Part shown: positions 1 to 7,751 of the stretch, piece after piece
Position numbering within the stretch: the first letter of the stretch is position 1
Layout: each line of letters opens with the position of its first letter
Origin: Allobogoriella alba
GTDB lineage: Bacteria; Actinomycetota; Actinomycetes; Actinomycetales; Actinomycetaceae
DNA: 64,000 nucleotides
Direction of reading: 5' to 3'
Assembly (NCBI RefSeq): GCF_042665525.1
Contig: NZ_JBHTCQ010000002.1
Span: 1 to 64,000, forward strand
Made by a program: the position numbers and the translations under genes
The notes under the pieces: generated by a model
Databases searched by the model: none
What the model was told of the DNA's origin: nothing
Seen by the model: the letters and a program-made list of their open reading frames with translations, nothing else

Positions 1-118
1 TACGGCGGTCATAGCGAGCGGGGAAACGCCCGGCCTCCATTCCGAACCCGGAAGCTAAGCCCCTCAGCGCCGATGGTACTGCACGCGCGAGCGTGTGGGA
101 GAGCAGGACACCGCCGAA
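1..118 (+). rRNA. rrf: 5S ribosomal RNA, 5' end cut by the window edge
   Basis: The sequence has the standard actinobacterial 5S pattern: a 5' arm starting TACGGCGG pairs with CCGCCG at 111-116, and the invariant block CCGAACCCGGAAGCTAAG lies near 43-60. The first one or two bases appear to lie outside the window. 16S and 23S genes should precede it off the left edge. It is followed directly by a strong terminator, so it closes an rRNA operon. Confidence 0.95.
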
Positions 119-127
119 CACCCATTC

Positions 128-163
128 AGAAATGGCCCTTGCCGGACGGCAGGGGCCATTTCT
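128..163 (+). terminator. rRNA operon terminator
   Basis: A 16-bp stem (128-143 with 148-163, one G-T wobble) encloses the tetraloop GGAC and is followed by TGTTTGTG. It starts ten bases after the 5S end, as expected for the intrinsic terminator of an rRNA operon. Confidence 0.9.
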
Positions 164-284
164 GTTTGTGCTGCCCGGGTGCCGTTTCGAGCTCCTCGGC
201 GAGGCGGGCCGAGCGCGAGGGCGACCTCGGCGGCGGGGGCGTTTCGCAGTGCGATCGCCGGCGATCCCAGGTCGGTCGCGGGCC

Positions 285-290
285 TATGCT
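285..290 (+). promoter_or_regulatory. -10 box for leaderless ilvD
   Basis: TATGCT ends exactly 7 nt before the ilvD ATG at 298, so transcription would start at or very near the A of the start codon. No convincing -35 hexamer or Shine-Dalgarno sequence is present. The same layout recurs at many genes in this window. Confidence 0.6.
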
Positions 291-297
291 CAGCCGT

Positions 298-2007
298 ATG
301 AGCATGGACGCCACGAGCACACCGGACATGAAGCCCCGGAGCCGCACGGTCACCGACGGTCTGGAGGCGACGGCCGCCCGCGGGATGCTGCGCGCGGTCG
401 GGATGGGTGACGAGGACTTCGCGAAGCCGCAGATCGGGATCGCGAGCTCGTGGAACGAGATCACTCCCTGCAACCTCTCGCTGGACCGCCTCGCGCAGGC
501 CGCCAAGGACGGTGTCCACGCCGGTGGGGGCTATCCGCTCCAGTTCGGGACGATCTCGGTCTCGGACGGCATCTCGATGGGGCATGAAGGGATGCACTTC
601 TCGCTGGTGTCCCGCGACATCATCGCGGACTCGGTCGAGACGGTGATGATGGCGGAGCGGCTGGACGGCTCGGTGCTCCTGGCCGGCTGCGACAAGTCGC
701 TGCCGGGCATGCTCATGGCGGCGGCACGGCTCGACCTGGCGAGCGTGTTCGTGTACGCAGGCTCGATCATGCCGGGGTGGGCGAAGCTCTCGGACGGCAC
801 CGAGAAGGCCGTGACCATCATCGATGCCTTCGAAGCGGTCGGCGCCTGCAGCCGCGGCCTGATGAGCCGCGAGGACGTCGACGTGATCGAACGAGCGATC
901 TGCCCCGGTGAGGGCGCCTGCGGCGGTTACTACACGGCGAACACCATGGCGACGGTCGCCGAGGCGATCGGTATGTCGATCCCGGGGTCGGCCTCGCCGC
1001 CGTCGGCGGACCGTCGGCGGGACGCCGCCGCGCGGCGAGCCGGCGAGGCCGTGGTGGAGATGCTGCGCCAGGGCATCACCTCGCGGGACATCATGACCAA
1101 GGAGGCCTTCGAGAACGCCATCGCCGTCGTGCAGGCCTTCGGCGGCTCCACGAACGCGGTGCTGCACCTCCTGGCCATCGCCCACGAGGCCGACGTCGAT
1201 CTCGGGCTCGAGGACTTCGCCCGGATCGGCGCGCGGGTCCCGCACATCGCCGACCTCAAGCCCTATGGCCGTTACGTCATGACGGACGTGGACCGCGTCG
1301 GTGGCATCCAGGTGGTCATGAAGCAGCTGCTCGACGCCGGCATCCTGCACGGTGACTGTCTCACGGTGACGGGCAAGACCGTCGCCGAGAACCTGGAGGC
1401 GCTGGCGCCGCACGAACCGGACGGTGAGGTGCTGCGCACCTCGGCCGATCCGGTGGCGCCGACCGGCGGTCTGACGATCCTGCGTGGTTCGCTCGCGCCG
1501 GAGGGTGCCGTGGTGAAGTCGGCCGGGTTCGAGAGCCACGTGTTCGAGGGGACCGCGCGCGTGTTCGACCGGGAGCGCGCGGCCCTGGACGCCCTGGAGG
1601 ACGGGTCGATCACCCACGGAGACGTCGTCGTGATCCGTTACGAAGGTCCCAAGGGTGGGCCGGGCATGCGCGAGATGCTGGCCATCACGGGCGCGATCAA
1701 GGGAGCGGGGCTCGGCAAGGATGTCCTCCTCATGACCGACGGTCGCTTCTCCGGGGGGACCACCGGGCTCTGCGTGGGCCACATCGCGCCGGAGGCGGTG
1801 GACGGCGGCCCGATCGCGTTCGTGCAGGACGGCGACCGGATCCGCCTGGACGTCTCCTCCGGCACGCTCGACCTCCTCGTCGAGCCGTCCGAGCTCGAAC
1901 GGCGTCGGCAGGGTTGGGCACCGCTGCCCCCGACCTTCACCCGCGGCGTCCTCGGCAAGTACGCCAAGCTGGTCCAGTCGGCGTCGCGTGGGGCCATCCT
2001 CGAGTAG
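298..2007 (+). CDS. ilvD: dihydroxy-acid dehydratase
   Basis: Dehydrates 2,3-dihydroxy-isovalerate and 2,3-dihydroxy-methylvalerate to the 2-keto acids that precede valine/leucine and isoleucine; cytosolic Fe-S enzyme. The 569-residue product is normal for the family. Visible signatures are the three cluster-associated cysteine segments (NEITPCNLS, CDKSLPGM, GACGGYYTANTM), the SDGISMGHEGM segment, and the C-terminal TDGRFSGGTTG. I place the start at ATG 298 because a TATGCT box sits 7 nt upstream and the protein then begins just before the conserved SRTVTDG region; the open frame upstream runs into 5S DNA. Monocistronic between the rRNA terminator and the ilvB leader. The identification is secure; the start is fairly sure. 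Confidence 0.97.
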   Translation: MSMDATSTPDMKPRSRTVTDGLEATAARGMLRAVGMGDEDFAKPQIGIASSWNEITPCNLSLDRLAQAAKDGVHAGGGYPLQFGTISVSDGISMGHEGMHFSLVSRDIIADSVETVMMAERLDGSVLLAGCDKSLPGMLMAAARLDLASVFVYAGSIMPGWAKLSDGTEKAVTIIDAFEAVGACSRGLMSREDVDVIERAICPGEGACGGYYTANTMATVAEAIGMSIPGSASPPSADRRRDAAARRAGEAVVEMLRQGITSRDIMTKEAFENAIAVVQAFGGSTNAVLHLLAIAHEADVDLGLEDFARIGARVPHIADLKPYGRYVMTDVDRVGGIQVVMKQLLDAGILHGDCLTVTGKTVAENLEALAPHEPDGEVLRTSADPVAPTGGLTILRGSLAPEGAVVKSAGFESHVFEGTARVFDRERAALDALEDGSITHGDVVVIRYEGPKGGPGMREMLAITGAIKGAGLGKDVLLMTDGRFSGGTTGLCVGHIAPEAVDGGPIAFVQDGDRIRLDVSSGTLDLLVEPSELERRRQGWAPLPPTFTRGVLGKYAKLVQSASRGAILE

Positions 2008-2142
2008 CGCCGTGATGGACGGTCGGCAGGCGATGCTCGGAGTGACCGTCCTGGTACGCCGTCCGACCGTCCGCAGCGCGGATCGAAGAACCACGATGTG
2101 AGATGATCCGGGTGAGGGGTGACGCGGTCATGCTCGGGGGTC

Positions 2143-2148
2143 TAGGGT
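2143..2148 (+). promoter_or_regulatory. -10 box of the ilvBNC leader
   Basis: TAGGGT lies exactly 7 nt upstream of the ATG of the leader peptide at 2156. The transcript would therefore begin on the leader start codon, giving a leaderless leader peptide. Confidence 0.7.
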
Positions 2149-2155
2149 GAACGGT

Positions 2156-2203
2156 ATGCAGCAGATCACGCTCGTACTTAGCTCGCGCGCAGCCGCTCGC
2201 TGA
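2156..2203 (+). CDS. ilvBNC leader peptide (attenuator peptide)
   Basis: A 15-codon open frame encodes MQQITLVLSSRAAAR and stops with TGA at 2201. It carries consecutive Ile-Thr-Leu-Val-Leu codons and a short Ala run, the composition expected of a peptide whose translation speed reports charged branched-chain tRNAs. It sits between a -10 box and an intrinsic terminator that precedes ilvB. Leader peptides of this kind are established for ilv operons in enterobacteria and corynebacteria. Its last codons form the 5' arm of a 12-bp hairpin. Confidence 0.88.
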   Translation: MQQITLVLSSRAAAR

Positions 2204-2220
2204 GCATCGCGGCTGCGCGC
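2185..2220 (+). promoter_or_regulatory. hairpin overlapping the leader peptide end
   Basis: A perfect 12-bp stem pairs GCGCGCAGCCGC (2185-2196) with GCGGCTGCGCGC (2209-2220), with the leader stop codon in its 12-nt loop. It ends one base before the terminator stem begins. It probably acts as the 1:2-type pause/protector hairpin of the attenuator. I could not identify the alternative antiterminator pairing by eye. Confidence 0.75.
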
Positions 2221-2221
2221 A

Positions 2222-2260
2222 CCCCTCGAGATCCCGCAGGGCCGGGACGAGGGGTTTTTT
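2222..2260 (+). terminator. ilvBNC attenuator terminator
   Basis: CCCCTCG (2222-2228) pairs with CGAGGGG (2248-2254), the inner TCCC/GGGA extends the stem, and TTTTTT follows at 2255-2260. It is the only run of six T seen after a GC-rich stem in this region, 52 bp upstream of ilvB. Confidence 0.9.
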
Positions 2261-2312
2261 CATGCCCGGACGATCACCCGACCGATGAACCCGCCACCAC
2301 CAGGAGGCACCG

Positions 2313-4163
2313 ATGGCCAAGGCCCCGCACCCGGCCCCGCCACGTCCCGCACCGACAGCGGCCCCTGACCGGGTGGCTCCGTCGGTAGCACCTCGGTCCG
2401 CGACGACCATCACCGAGCCGTCGACCGGTGCGCGCAACATCATCCGCGCCCTCGAGGAGCAGGGTGTCGACACGATCTTCGGGATGCCGGGCGGGGCGAT
2501 CCTGCCGACGTACGACCCGCTGTACGACTCGAGCCGGCTGCGGCACATCCTCGTCCGGCACGAGCAGGGCGCCGGCCACGCCGCCAGCGGGTACGCGTCC
2601 GCCACGGGCAGGGTCGGCGTCTGCATGGCGACCTCGGGCCCGGGCGCGACGAACCTCGTCACCCCGCTCGCGGACGCCCACATGGACTCCGTGCCCGTCG
2701 TCGCGATCACCGGCCAGGTCGGTGCCGCGGCGATCGGGACCGACGCCTTCCAGGAGGCGGACATCGTCGGCGCGACGATGCCCATCACGAAGCACTCCTT
2801 CCTCGTGACCGACGCCGAGGAGATCCCCGCACGCATCGCGGAGGCGTTCCACATCGCCTCGACGGGTCGTCCGGGGCCCGTCCTCGTCGACATCGCCAAG
2901 TCCGCCCAGCAGGCGGCCGCGGAGTTCCGCTGGCCGCCGGCGATGGACCTCCCGGGGTATCGGCCCGTGACGAAGCCGCACGCGCGGCAGGTGCGCGAGG
3001 CGGCCCGGCTGCTCGCCACCGCCCGGCGGCCCGTCCTGTACATCGGAGGCGGGGCCATCCGTGCCCAGGCGGCGGCGGAGCTGCTCGAGCTGGTCAACGC
3101 CTCGGGCGCCGCCGTCGTGACCACACTCATGGCGCGCGGCGTGATCCCCGACTCCCACCCGCAGCACCTCGGCATGCCGGGCATGCACGGCTCGGTGCCC
3201 GCGGTGGCGGCGCTGCAGATGGCGGACCTGGTCGTCGCGCTCGGTGCCCGCTTCGACGATCGCGTCACGGGACAGCTGGACAGCTTCGCCCCCAAGGCCA
3301 CGATCGTCCATGCGGACATCGACCCCGCGGAGATCTCGAAGAACCGTACGGCGGACGTCCCGATCGTCGGTGACCTGCGCGAGGTGGCGATCGACCTCAC
3401 CGCCGCTCTCCATGCGGCACACGCCCAGCACGGGCGTCCCGACGTCGAGGGCTGGTGGCGTCAGCTGGACGACCTGCGTGCCACCTATCCGCTCGGGTGG
3501 ACGCCGACCGAGGACGGGCTCATGGCTCCGCAGCACGTCATCTCCCGCGTCGGGGAGATCTCCGGTCCGGAGAGCGTCTACGTCGCCGGGGTCGGTCAGC
3601 ACCAGATGTGGGCGGCGCAGTTCATCCGGTACGAGCACCCGCGGACGTGGCTCAACTCGGGAGGCCTGGGCACGATGGGCTACGCCGTCCCTGCCGCCAT
3701 GGGGGCCAAGGTCGGCCGGCCGGACGCCACCGTCTGGGCGATCGACGGCGACGGGTGCTTCCAGATGACCAACCAGGAGCTGGCCACGTGCGCGCTCGAG
3801 GGGATCCCGATCAAGGTCGCGCTCATCAACAACTCCTCCCTCGGCATGGTCCGGCAGTGGCAGACCCTCTTCTACGAGGGGCGGTACGCCCACACCGACC
3901 TGCACACCGGCCACGAGACCCGGCAGATCCCGGACTTCGTGAAGCTCGCCGAGGCCTACGGGTGCGTCGGGCTGCGGTGCGAGTCGACCGCCGACGTCGA
4001 TGCCACGATCAAGCGGGCCCTCGAGATCGACGACCAGCCCGTCGTGGTGGACTTCGTCGTCAGCCGGGACGCGATGGTGTGGCCGATGGTCGCCGCCGGG
4101 GTCAGCAACGACGACATCCAGTACGCCCGCGGCATCACGCCCGAGTGGGACCGGGACGAGTGA
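2313..4163 (+). CDS. ilvB: acetolactate synthase, large (catalytic) subunit
   Basis: Thiamine-diphosphate enzyme condensing two pyruvates to acetolactate, or pyruvate with 2-ketobutyrate to acetohydroxybutyrate. The 616-residue protein has a Pro/Ala-rich tail of about 35 residues, then the N-terminal TPP domain with GMPGGAILP and the activating glutamate in RHEQGAGHAA. A central domain follows, and then the C-terminal TPP/Mg domain with GDGCFQMTNQEL and NNSSLGMVRQW. Start ATG 2313 has AGGAGG 6 nt upstream. It is followed 36 bp later by the regulatory subunit ilvN and then ilvC, a standard operon under the attenuator just upstream. Confidence 0.98.
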   Translation: MAKAPHPAPPRPAPTAAPDRVAPSVAPRSATTITEPSTGARNIIRALEEQGVDTIFGMPGGAILPTYDPLYDSSRLRHILVRHEQGAGHAASGYASATGRVGVCMATSGPGATNLVTPLADAHMDSVPVVAITGQVGAAAIGTDAFQEADIVGATMPITKHSFLVTDAEEIPARIAEAFHIASTGRPGPVLVDIAKSAQQAAAEFRWPPAMDLPGYRPVTKPHARQVREAARLLATARRPVLYIGGGAIRAQAAAELLELVNASGAAVVTTLMARGVIPDSHPQHLGMPGMHGSVPAVAALQMADLVVALGARFDDRVTGQLDSFAPKATIVHADIDPAEISKNRTADVPIVGDLREVAIDLTAALHAAHAQHGRPDVEGWWRQLDDLRATYPLGWTPTEDGLMAPQHVISRVGEISGPESVYVAGVGQHQMWAAQFIRYEHPRTWLNSGGLGTMGYAVPAAMGAKVGRPDATVWAIDGDGCFQMTNQELATCALEGIPIKVALINNSSLGMVRQWQTLFYEGRYAHTDLHTGHETRQIPDFVKLAEAYGCVGLRCESTADVDATIKRALEIDDQPVVVDFVVSRDAMVWPMVAAGVSNDDIQYARGITPEWDRDE

Positions 4164-4199
4164 GACTCCCGTGACCGCACCGACCTCCAGGAGTTGCGC

Positions 4200-4727
4200 A
4201 TGAGCACCAGGCACACCCTCTCCGTGCTGGTGGAGAACAAGCCGGGCGTGCTCACGCGCGTCTCGGGCCTCTTCGCCCGCCGGGCCTTCAACATCCACTC
4301 GCTCGCAGTCGGCCCCACGGAGCACCCCGAGATCTCCCGCATCACCGTGGTCGTCGACGCCGCCGAGCTGCCGCTGGAGCAGGTGACCAAGCAGCTCCAC
4401 AAGCTGGTCAACGTGCTCAAGATCGTCGAGCTGGAGCCCGAGCAGTCGGTCCAGCGGGAGCTGCTGCTCGTCAAGGTCCGCGCCGACGACGCCTCCCGCA
4501 CCGCCGTGCTGCAGGTCGTCGAGCTGTTCCGGGCGCACGTCGTCGACGTCGCACCAGACGCCGTGACCATCGAGGCCACCGGCTCGGACGGCAAGATCCG
4601 CGCCCTGCTCGCGGCGCTCGAGCCCCACGGCATCCGTGAGATCGTCCAGTCCGGCGTCGTCGCCATCGCCCGCGGCGCGCGCTCCATCACCGACCGGGCG
4701 GCCGAACGGGCCGTCCGTCCCGCCTGA
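4200..4727 (+). CDS. ilvN: acetolactate synthase, small (regulatory) subunit
   Basis: Regulatory partner of IlvB that carries valine feedback inhibition. The 175-residue protein begins with an ACT domain (HTLSVLVENKPGVLTRVSGLF, residues about 4-24, and FNIHSLAVG) and ends with the ALS small-subunit C-terminal domain. I chose ATG 4200 because GGAG lies 6-7 nt upstream; a TTG two codons earlier would overlap that site. It lies between ilvB and ilvC with short gaps, so all three should share one mRNA and the upstream attenuator. Confidence 0.97.
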   Translation: MSTRHTLSVLVENKPGVLTRVSGLFARRAFNIHSLAVGPTEHPEISRITVVVDAAELPLEQVTKQLHKLVNVLKIVELEPEQSVQRELLLVKVRADDASRTAVLQVVELFRAHVVDVAPDAVTIEATGSDGKIRALLAALEPHGIREIVQSGVVAIARGARSITDRAAERAVRPA

Positions 4728-4782
4728 GCCCAAACACCCGCCGCGCCCAGCGCGGCACCACCCACACCGAAGGAGAACCACC

Positions 4783-5811
4783 GTGGCCGAGCTGTTCTAC
4801 GACGACGACGCCGACCTGTCCCTCATCCAGTCCAAGAAGGTCGCCATCATCGGCTACGGCAGCCAGGGGCACGCCCACGCCCTGAACCTGCGCGACTCGG
4901 GTGTGGAGGTCGTCGTCGGACTGCGTGAGGGGTCCGCGTCCTGGTCGAAGGCCGAGGAGCAGGGCCTGGCGGTCGCGACCGTGGGCGACGCGGTCCGCAC
5001 GGCGGACGTCGTCATGATCCTCGCTCCCGACCAGGTCCAGCGGACCGTGTACGCGGAGCAGATCGAGCCGAACCTCAAGGCCGACGCCGCACTCTTCTTC
5101 GCGCACGGCTTCAACATCCGGTACGACTACATCGCGCCGTCGGCCGGCCACGACATCTGCATGGTGGCGCCGAAGGGGCCGGGCCACACCGTCCGCCGCG
5201 AGTTCGAGGCCGGACGTGGCGTGCCGGTGATCGTCGCGGTCGAGCAGGACGCCTCGGGGCAGGCGTGGGACCTCGCGCTGTCCTATGCCAAGGCGATCGG
5301 CGGGTTGCGGGCGGCCGGCATCAAGACCACGTTCACCGAGGAGACCGAGACCGACCTCTTCGGTGAGCAGACCGTGCTGTGCGGTGGCGTCACCCACCTC
5401 ATCCAGGCGGGCTTCGAGACGCTCACCGAGGCGGGCTACCAGCCCGAGGTGGCCTACTTCGAGGTGCTGCACGAGATGAAGCTCATCGTCGACCTCATGT
5501 GGGAGGGCGGCATCTCCAAGATGCGCTGGTCCATCTCGGACACCGCCGAGTACGGCGACTACGTGTCGGGGCCGCGGGTGATCACGCCCGAGGTGAAGGA
5601 GCGCATGCAGGCCGTGCTGGCGGACATCCAGTCCGGCGCGTTCGCCGACCGGTTCATCACCGACCAGGACGCCGGGGGCGTGGAGTTCAAGGAGCTGCGC
5701 ACGCGCGGTGAGCAGCACCCGATCGAGACGACCGGCCGCGAGCTGCGGAAGCTGTTCGCCTGGACCGAAACCCGCGACGCCGACTACACCGAGGGAAGCG
5801 TCGCGCGATGA
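4783..5811 (+). CDS. ilvC: ketol-acid reductoisomerase (NADP+), class I
   Basis: Isomerises and reduces acetolactate and acetohydroxybutyrate in the common valine/isoleucine pathway. The 342 residues fit the short class I enzyme. The Rossmann motif is GYGSQGHAHALNLRDSG, the metal-binding region contains DLFGEQTVLCGG, and SDTAEYGDYVSGPRV follows in the knotted C-terminal domain. GTG 4783 is preceded by AAGGAG at 8 nt. The last 25 bases of the gene, plus one base after it, are copied exactly at 5960-5985, at the edge of a repeat cluster. serA, which follows ilvC in many actinobacteria, is absent here. Confidence 0.97.
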   Translation: MAELFYDDDADLSLIQSKKVAIIGYGSQGHAHALNLRDSGVEVVVGLREGSASWSKAEEQGLAVATVGDAVRTADVVMILAPDQVQRTVYAEQIEPNLKADAALFFAHGFNIRYDYIAPSAGHDICMVAPKGPGHTVRREFEAGRGVPVIVAVEQDASGQAWDLALSYAKAIGGLRAAGIKTTFTEETETDLFGEQTVLCGGVTHLIQAGFETLTEAGYQPEVAYFEVLHEMKLIVDLMWEGGISKMRWSISDTAEYGDYVSGPRVITPEVKERMQAVLADIQSGAFADRFITDQDAGGVEFKELRTRGEQHPIETTGRELRKLFAWTETRDADYTEGSVAR

Positions 5812-5836
5812 CTGGAGCGAAGTGCGCCGTGCAGGT

Positions 5837-6106
5837 GGAGGTAGTGCGAGGAACGAGCGCTGCCGGAGCCGGAGCGGCGTGCTTCGCGACTGTCGGCGAG
5901 GTAGGGGCGAGGGACGAGCCTCTGCCGGAGTCGGAGCGCGCGCTTCCCGAGACGATGAGCACCGAGGGAAGCGTCGCGCGATGACGGAGGTAGGGATGAT
6001 GCGAGGTGGAGGTAGGAGCGAGGAACGAGCTCCTGCCGGAACCGGAGCGTCAGCCCTACCGACCATCGACACGGAGGTAGGGGCGAGGGACGAGCCCCTG
6101 CCGGAG
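5837..6106 (+). repeat. cluster of four hairpin repeats after ilvC
   Basis: Four degenerate copies of a roughly 40-bp unit lie at 5837-5876, 5897-5938, 6008-6049 and 6073-6106. Each has a purine-rich GGAGGTAG start, a 5-6 bp stem, a nine-base loop GAGGRACGA, and TGCCGGAG after the stem. Stem arms are 5843-5847/5857-5861, 5903-5908/5918-5923, 6014-6019/6029-6034 and 6079-6084/6094-6099. Stem bases vary between copies but stay paired (AGGAGC/GCTCCT against AGGGGC/GCCCCT), which points to a conserved structure. Short open frames through this stretch look like repeat translations, so I call no gene here. Confidence 0.85.
5960..5985 (+). repeat. 26-bp copy of the ilvC 3' end
   Basis: These 26 bases are identical to 5787-5812, the last codons, the stop codon and one following base of ilvC, at a distance of 173 bp. 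The copy is not in a gene and sits inside the hairpin repeat cluster. It indicates a local duplication that carried the ilvC tail with it. Confidence 0.9.
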
Positions 6107-6118
6107 TGAGGGACGACG

Positions 6119-6517
6119 ATGGCGTTGCGCTGGTACTCGACGGTCGTGGAGTCGACCGACCATCACGCGCTCGCGCGCTGGTGGGCGGCGGCGCTGGAGT
6201 GGGACCTGCTCATCGACACCGACCTGGAAGCGATCGTCGTCCCTCCGTGGGCCGCTGAGCTGACGGCCCGACTGGACTTCCACCGGGTCCCGCCCGGGAT
6301 GGTGTTCGTGCCCGTCGAGCACGAGAAGTCCGGCAAGAACCGGCTGCACTGGGACTTCGCCCCGCACGTCGGCGACGACCGGGAAGCGGAGATCGCCCGG
6401 CTGGTCGACCTCGGCGCGACGGTCGTGGACGTGGGCCAGCCCGCGGAGGCCAGCTGGACGGTGCTCGCCGACCCGGAGGGGAACGAGTTCTGTGTGCTCT
6501 CGTCCCGCACGGAGTAG
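6119..6517 (+). CDS. VOC superfamily (glyoxalase-like) protein
   Basis: A 132-residue single vicinal-oxygen-chelate-type domain: an N-terminal RWYSTVVESTDHHALARWW segment, a middle HWDF strand, and a C-terminal VLADPEGNEFCVL strand that is typical of the family. Such proteins include dioxygenases, isomerases and resistance proteins, and many have no known substrate; nothing here specifies one. ATG 6119 follows the last hairpin repeat at once and has only a weak GAGGGA ribosome site. It lies where serA is often found between ilvC and leuB in actinobacteria, so it may be a replacement or insertion. Confidence 0.8.
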   Translation: MALRWYSTVVESTDHHALARWWAAALEWDLLIDTDLEAIVVPPWAAELTARLDFHRVPPGMVFVPVEHEKSGKNRLHWDFAPHVGDDREAEIARLVDLGATVVDVGQPAEASWTVLADPEGNEFCVLSSRTE

Positions 6518-6559
6518 CCGTTCAGTGAGACGGCGGTCCCAGATACTGACAATCCTGCC

Positions 6560-6565
6560 TAGGGT
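6560..6565 (+). promoter_or_regulatory. -10 box for leaderless leuB
   Basis: TAGGGT lies 6 nt upstream of the leuB ATG at 6572. There is no Shine-Dalgarno sequence, so leuB probably has its own leaderless transcript. Confidence 0.6.
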
Positions 6566-6571
6566 GACTGC

Positions 6572-7615
6572 ATGACGCGGACGATCGACCTGGCCGTGAT
6601 CCCCGGTGACGGGATCGGCCCCGAGGTGGTGGCCGAGGGCCTCAAGGTGCTGGACACCGTCCTGGCCGGCTCCGGGGTCACCGTGAACCGGACCGAGCTC
6701 GACCTCGGGGCGAGTCGCTGGCACGCGACGGGGGAGACGCTGACCGACGCGGACCTGGCGACGATCCGTGAGCACGACGCGATCCTGCTGGGGGCCATCG
6801 GTGACCCCGGGGTCCCCTCCGGCGTGCTCGAACGAGGTCTCCTGCTCAAGCTGCGCTTCGAGCTCGACCATTACGTCAACCTGCGCCCCTCGCGCCTCTT
6901 CCCCGGTGTCGCGAGCCCGCTCGCCGAACCGGGCGAGGTCGACTTCGTCGTCGTGCGGGAGGGCACCGAGGGGCCGTACGTCGGCAACGGTGGCGCGATC
7001 CGCGTCGGCACCCCGCACGAGGTGGCCAACGAGGTGTCCGTGAACACGGCCTACGGCGTCGAGCGCGTCGTCCGGGACGCCTTCGCACGCGCGCAGGCCC
7101 GCCCACGCAGGAAGCTGACGCTCGTCCACAAGCACAACGTCCTCGTGCACGCCGGGCACCTCTGGCGCCGCACGGTCGAGGCGGTGGGAGCCGAGTATCC
7201 GGAGGTGAGCGTCGACTACACCCACGTCGACGCCGCGACGATCTACCTGGTCACCGATCCCGGACGGTTCGACGTCGTCGTCACGGACAACCTCTTCGGC
7301 GACATCATCACCGACCTCGCCGCGGCCGTCACCGGGGGGATCGGCCTGGCCGCGTCCGGGAACGTCAACCCCGACCGGACCGCCCCGTCGATGTTCGAGC
7401 CCGTGCACGGCTCCGCGCCGGACATCGCCGGGACCGGGAAGGCGGACCCGACGGCCACCGTGCTGTCCGTGGCGCTGCTGCTGGAGCACCTCGGCCTGGC
7501 CGAGGAGGCCGAGCGGGTCTCCTCCGCCGTCGCGGCGGACATCGCGGAGCGGGGTGGTGGCCCCCGCAGCACGACGGAGGTCGGCGACGCCCTCGCCGCG
7601 CGAGTATCCGGCTGA
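6572..7615 (+). CDS. leuB: 3-isopropylmalate dehydrogenase
   Basis: Oxidises and decarboxylates 3-isopropylmalate to 2-ketoisocaproate in leucine synthesis; in citramalate-pathway organisms the same type of enzyme handles 3-methylmalate. The 347 residues begin with VIPGDGIGPEVV. They contain the metal/substrate aspartates of DNLFGDIITDLAA, and end with the NAD-binding segment FEPVHGSAPDIAGTG. It has its own -10 box (TAGGGT, 6 nt before ATG). Since cimA is present downstream, the enzyme may serve both leucine and isoleucine synthesis, with leuC and leuD at 41.9-44.0 kb. Confidence 0.97.
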   Translation: MTRTIDLAVIPGDGIGPEVVAEGLKVLDTVLAGSGVTVNRTELDLGASRWHATGETLTDADLATIREHDAILLGAIGDPGVPSGVLERGLLLKLRFELDHYVNLRPSRLFPGVASPLAEPGEVDFVVVREGTEGPYVGNGGAIRVGTPHEVANEVSVNTAYGVERVVRDAFARAQARPRRKLTLVHKHNVLVHAGHLWRRTVEAVGAEYPEVSVDYTHVDAATIYLVTDPGRFDVVVTDNLFGDIITDLAAAVTGGIGLAASGNVNPDRTAPSMFEPVHGSAPDIAGTGKADPTATVLSVALLLEHLGLAEEAERVSSAVAADIAERGGGPRSTTEVGDALAARVSG

Positions 7616-7650
7616 CGGACGCTCCGCGGCCGTTCGCCAGGCCGCAGCGT

Positions 7651-7698
7651 CACCGGTGCGGGCATCGACGCCCGCCTGCCGTCGGTGCCCGCACGGTG
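7651..7698. repeat. inverted repeat between leuB and ilvE
   Basis: CACCGGTGCGGGCA (7651-7664) is nearly the inverse of TGCCCGCACGGTG (7686-7698), with one unpaired C, around a 21-nt centre that itself contains GCCCGC. It could form a hairpin between leuB and ilvE, acting as a terminator for leuB or an mRNA end. No T-run follows. Confidence 0.6.
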
Positions 7699-7751
7699 CC
7701 GGACGGCGATACCGTCCCTCCAGGAGAAACCACGTCAGAAGGACGCCGCCC

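Noticed and set aside
64..2094. A 676-residue minus-strand frame opposite 5S and ilvD
   Set aside because: Overlaps an rRNA gene and ilvD; no recognisable domain.
2274..4781. An 835-residue minus-strand open frame opposite ilvB and ilvN
   Set aside because: Low-complexity composition and full overlap with ilvB and ilvN show it to be a shadow frame.
5708..6109. Short plus and minus open frames across the repeat cluster after ilvC
   Set aside because: They translate the repeats (ADEP-, RGKR-type strings), have no ribosome site, and overlap ilvC.
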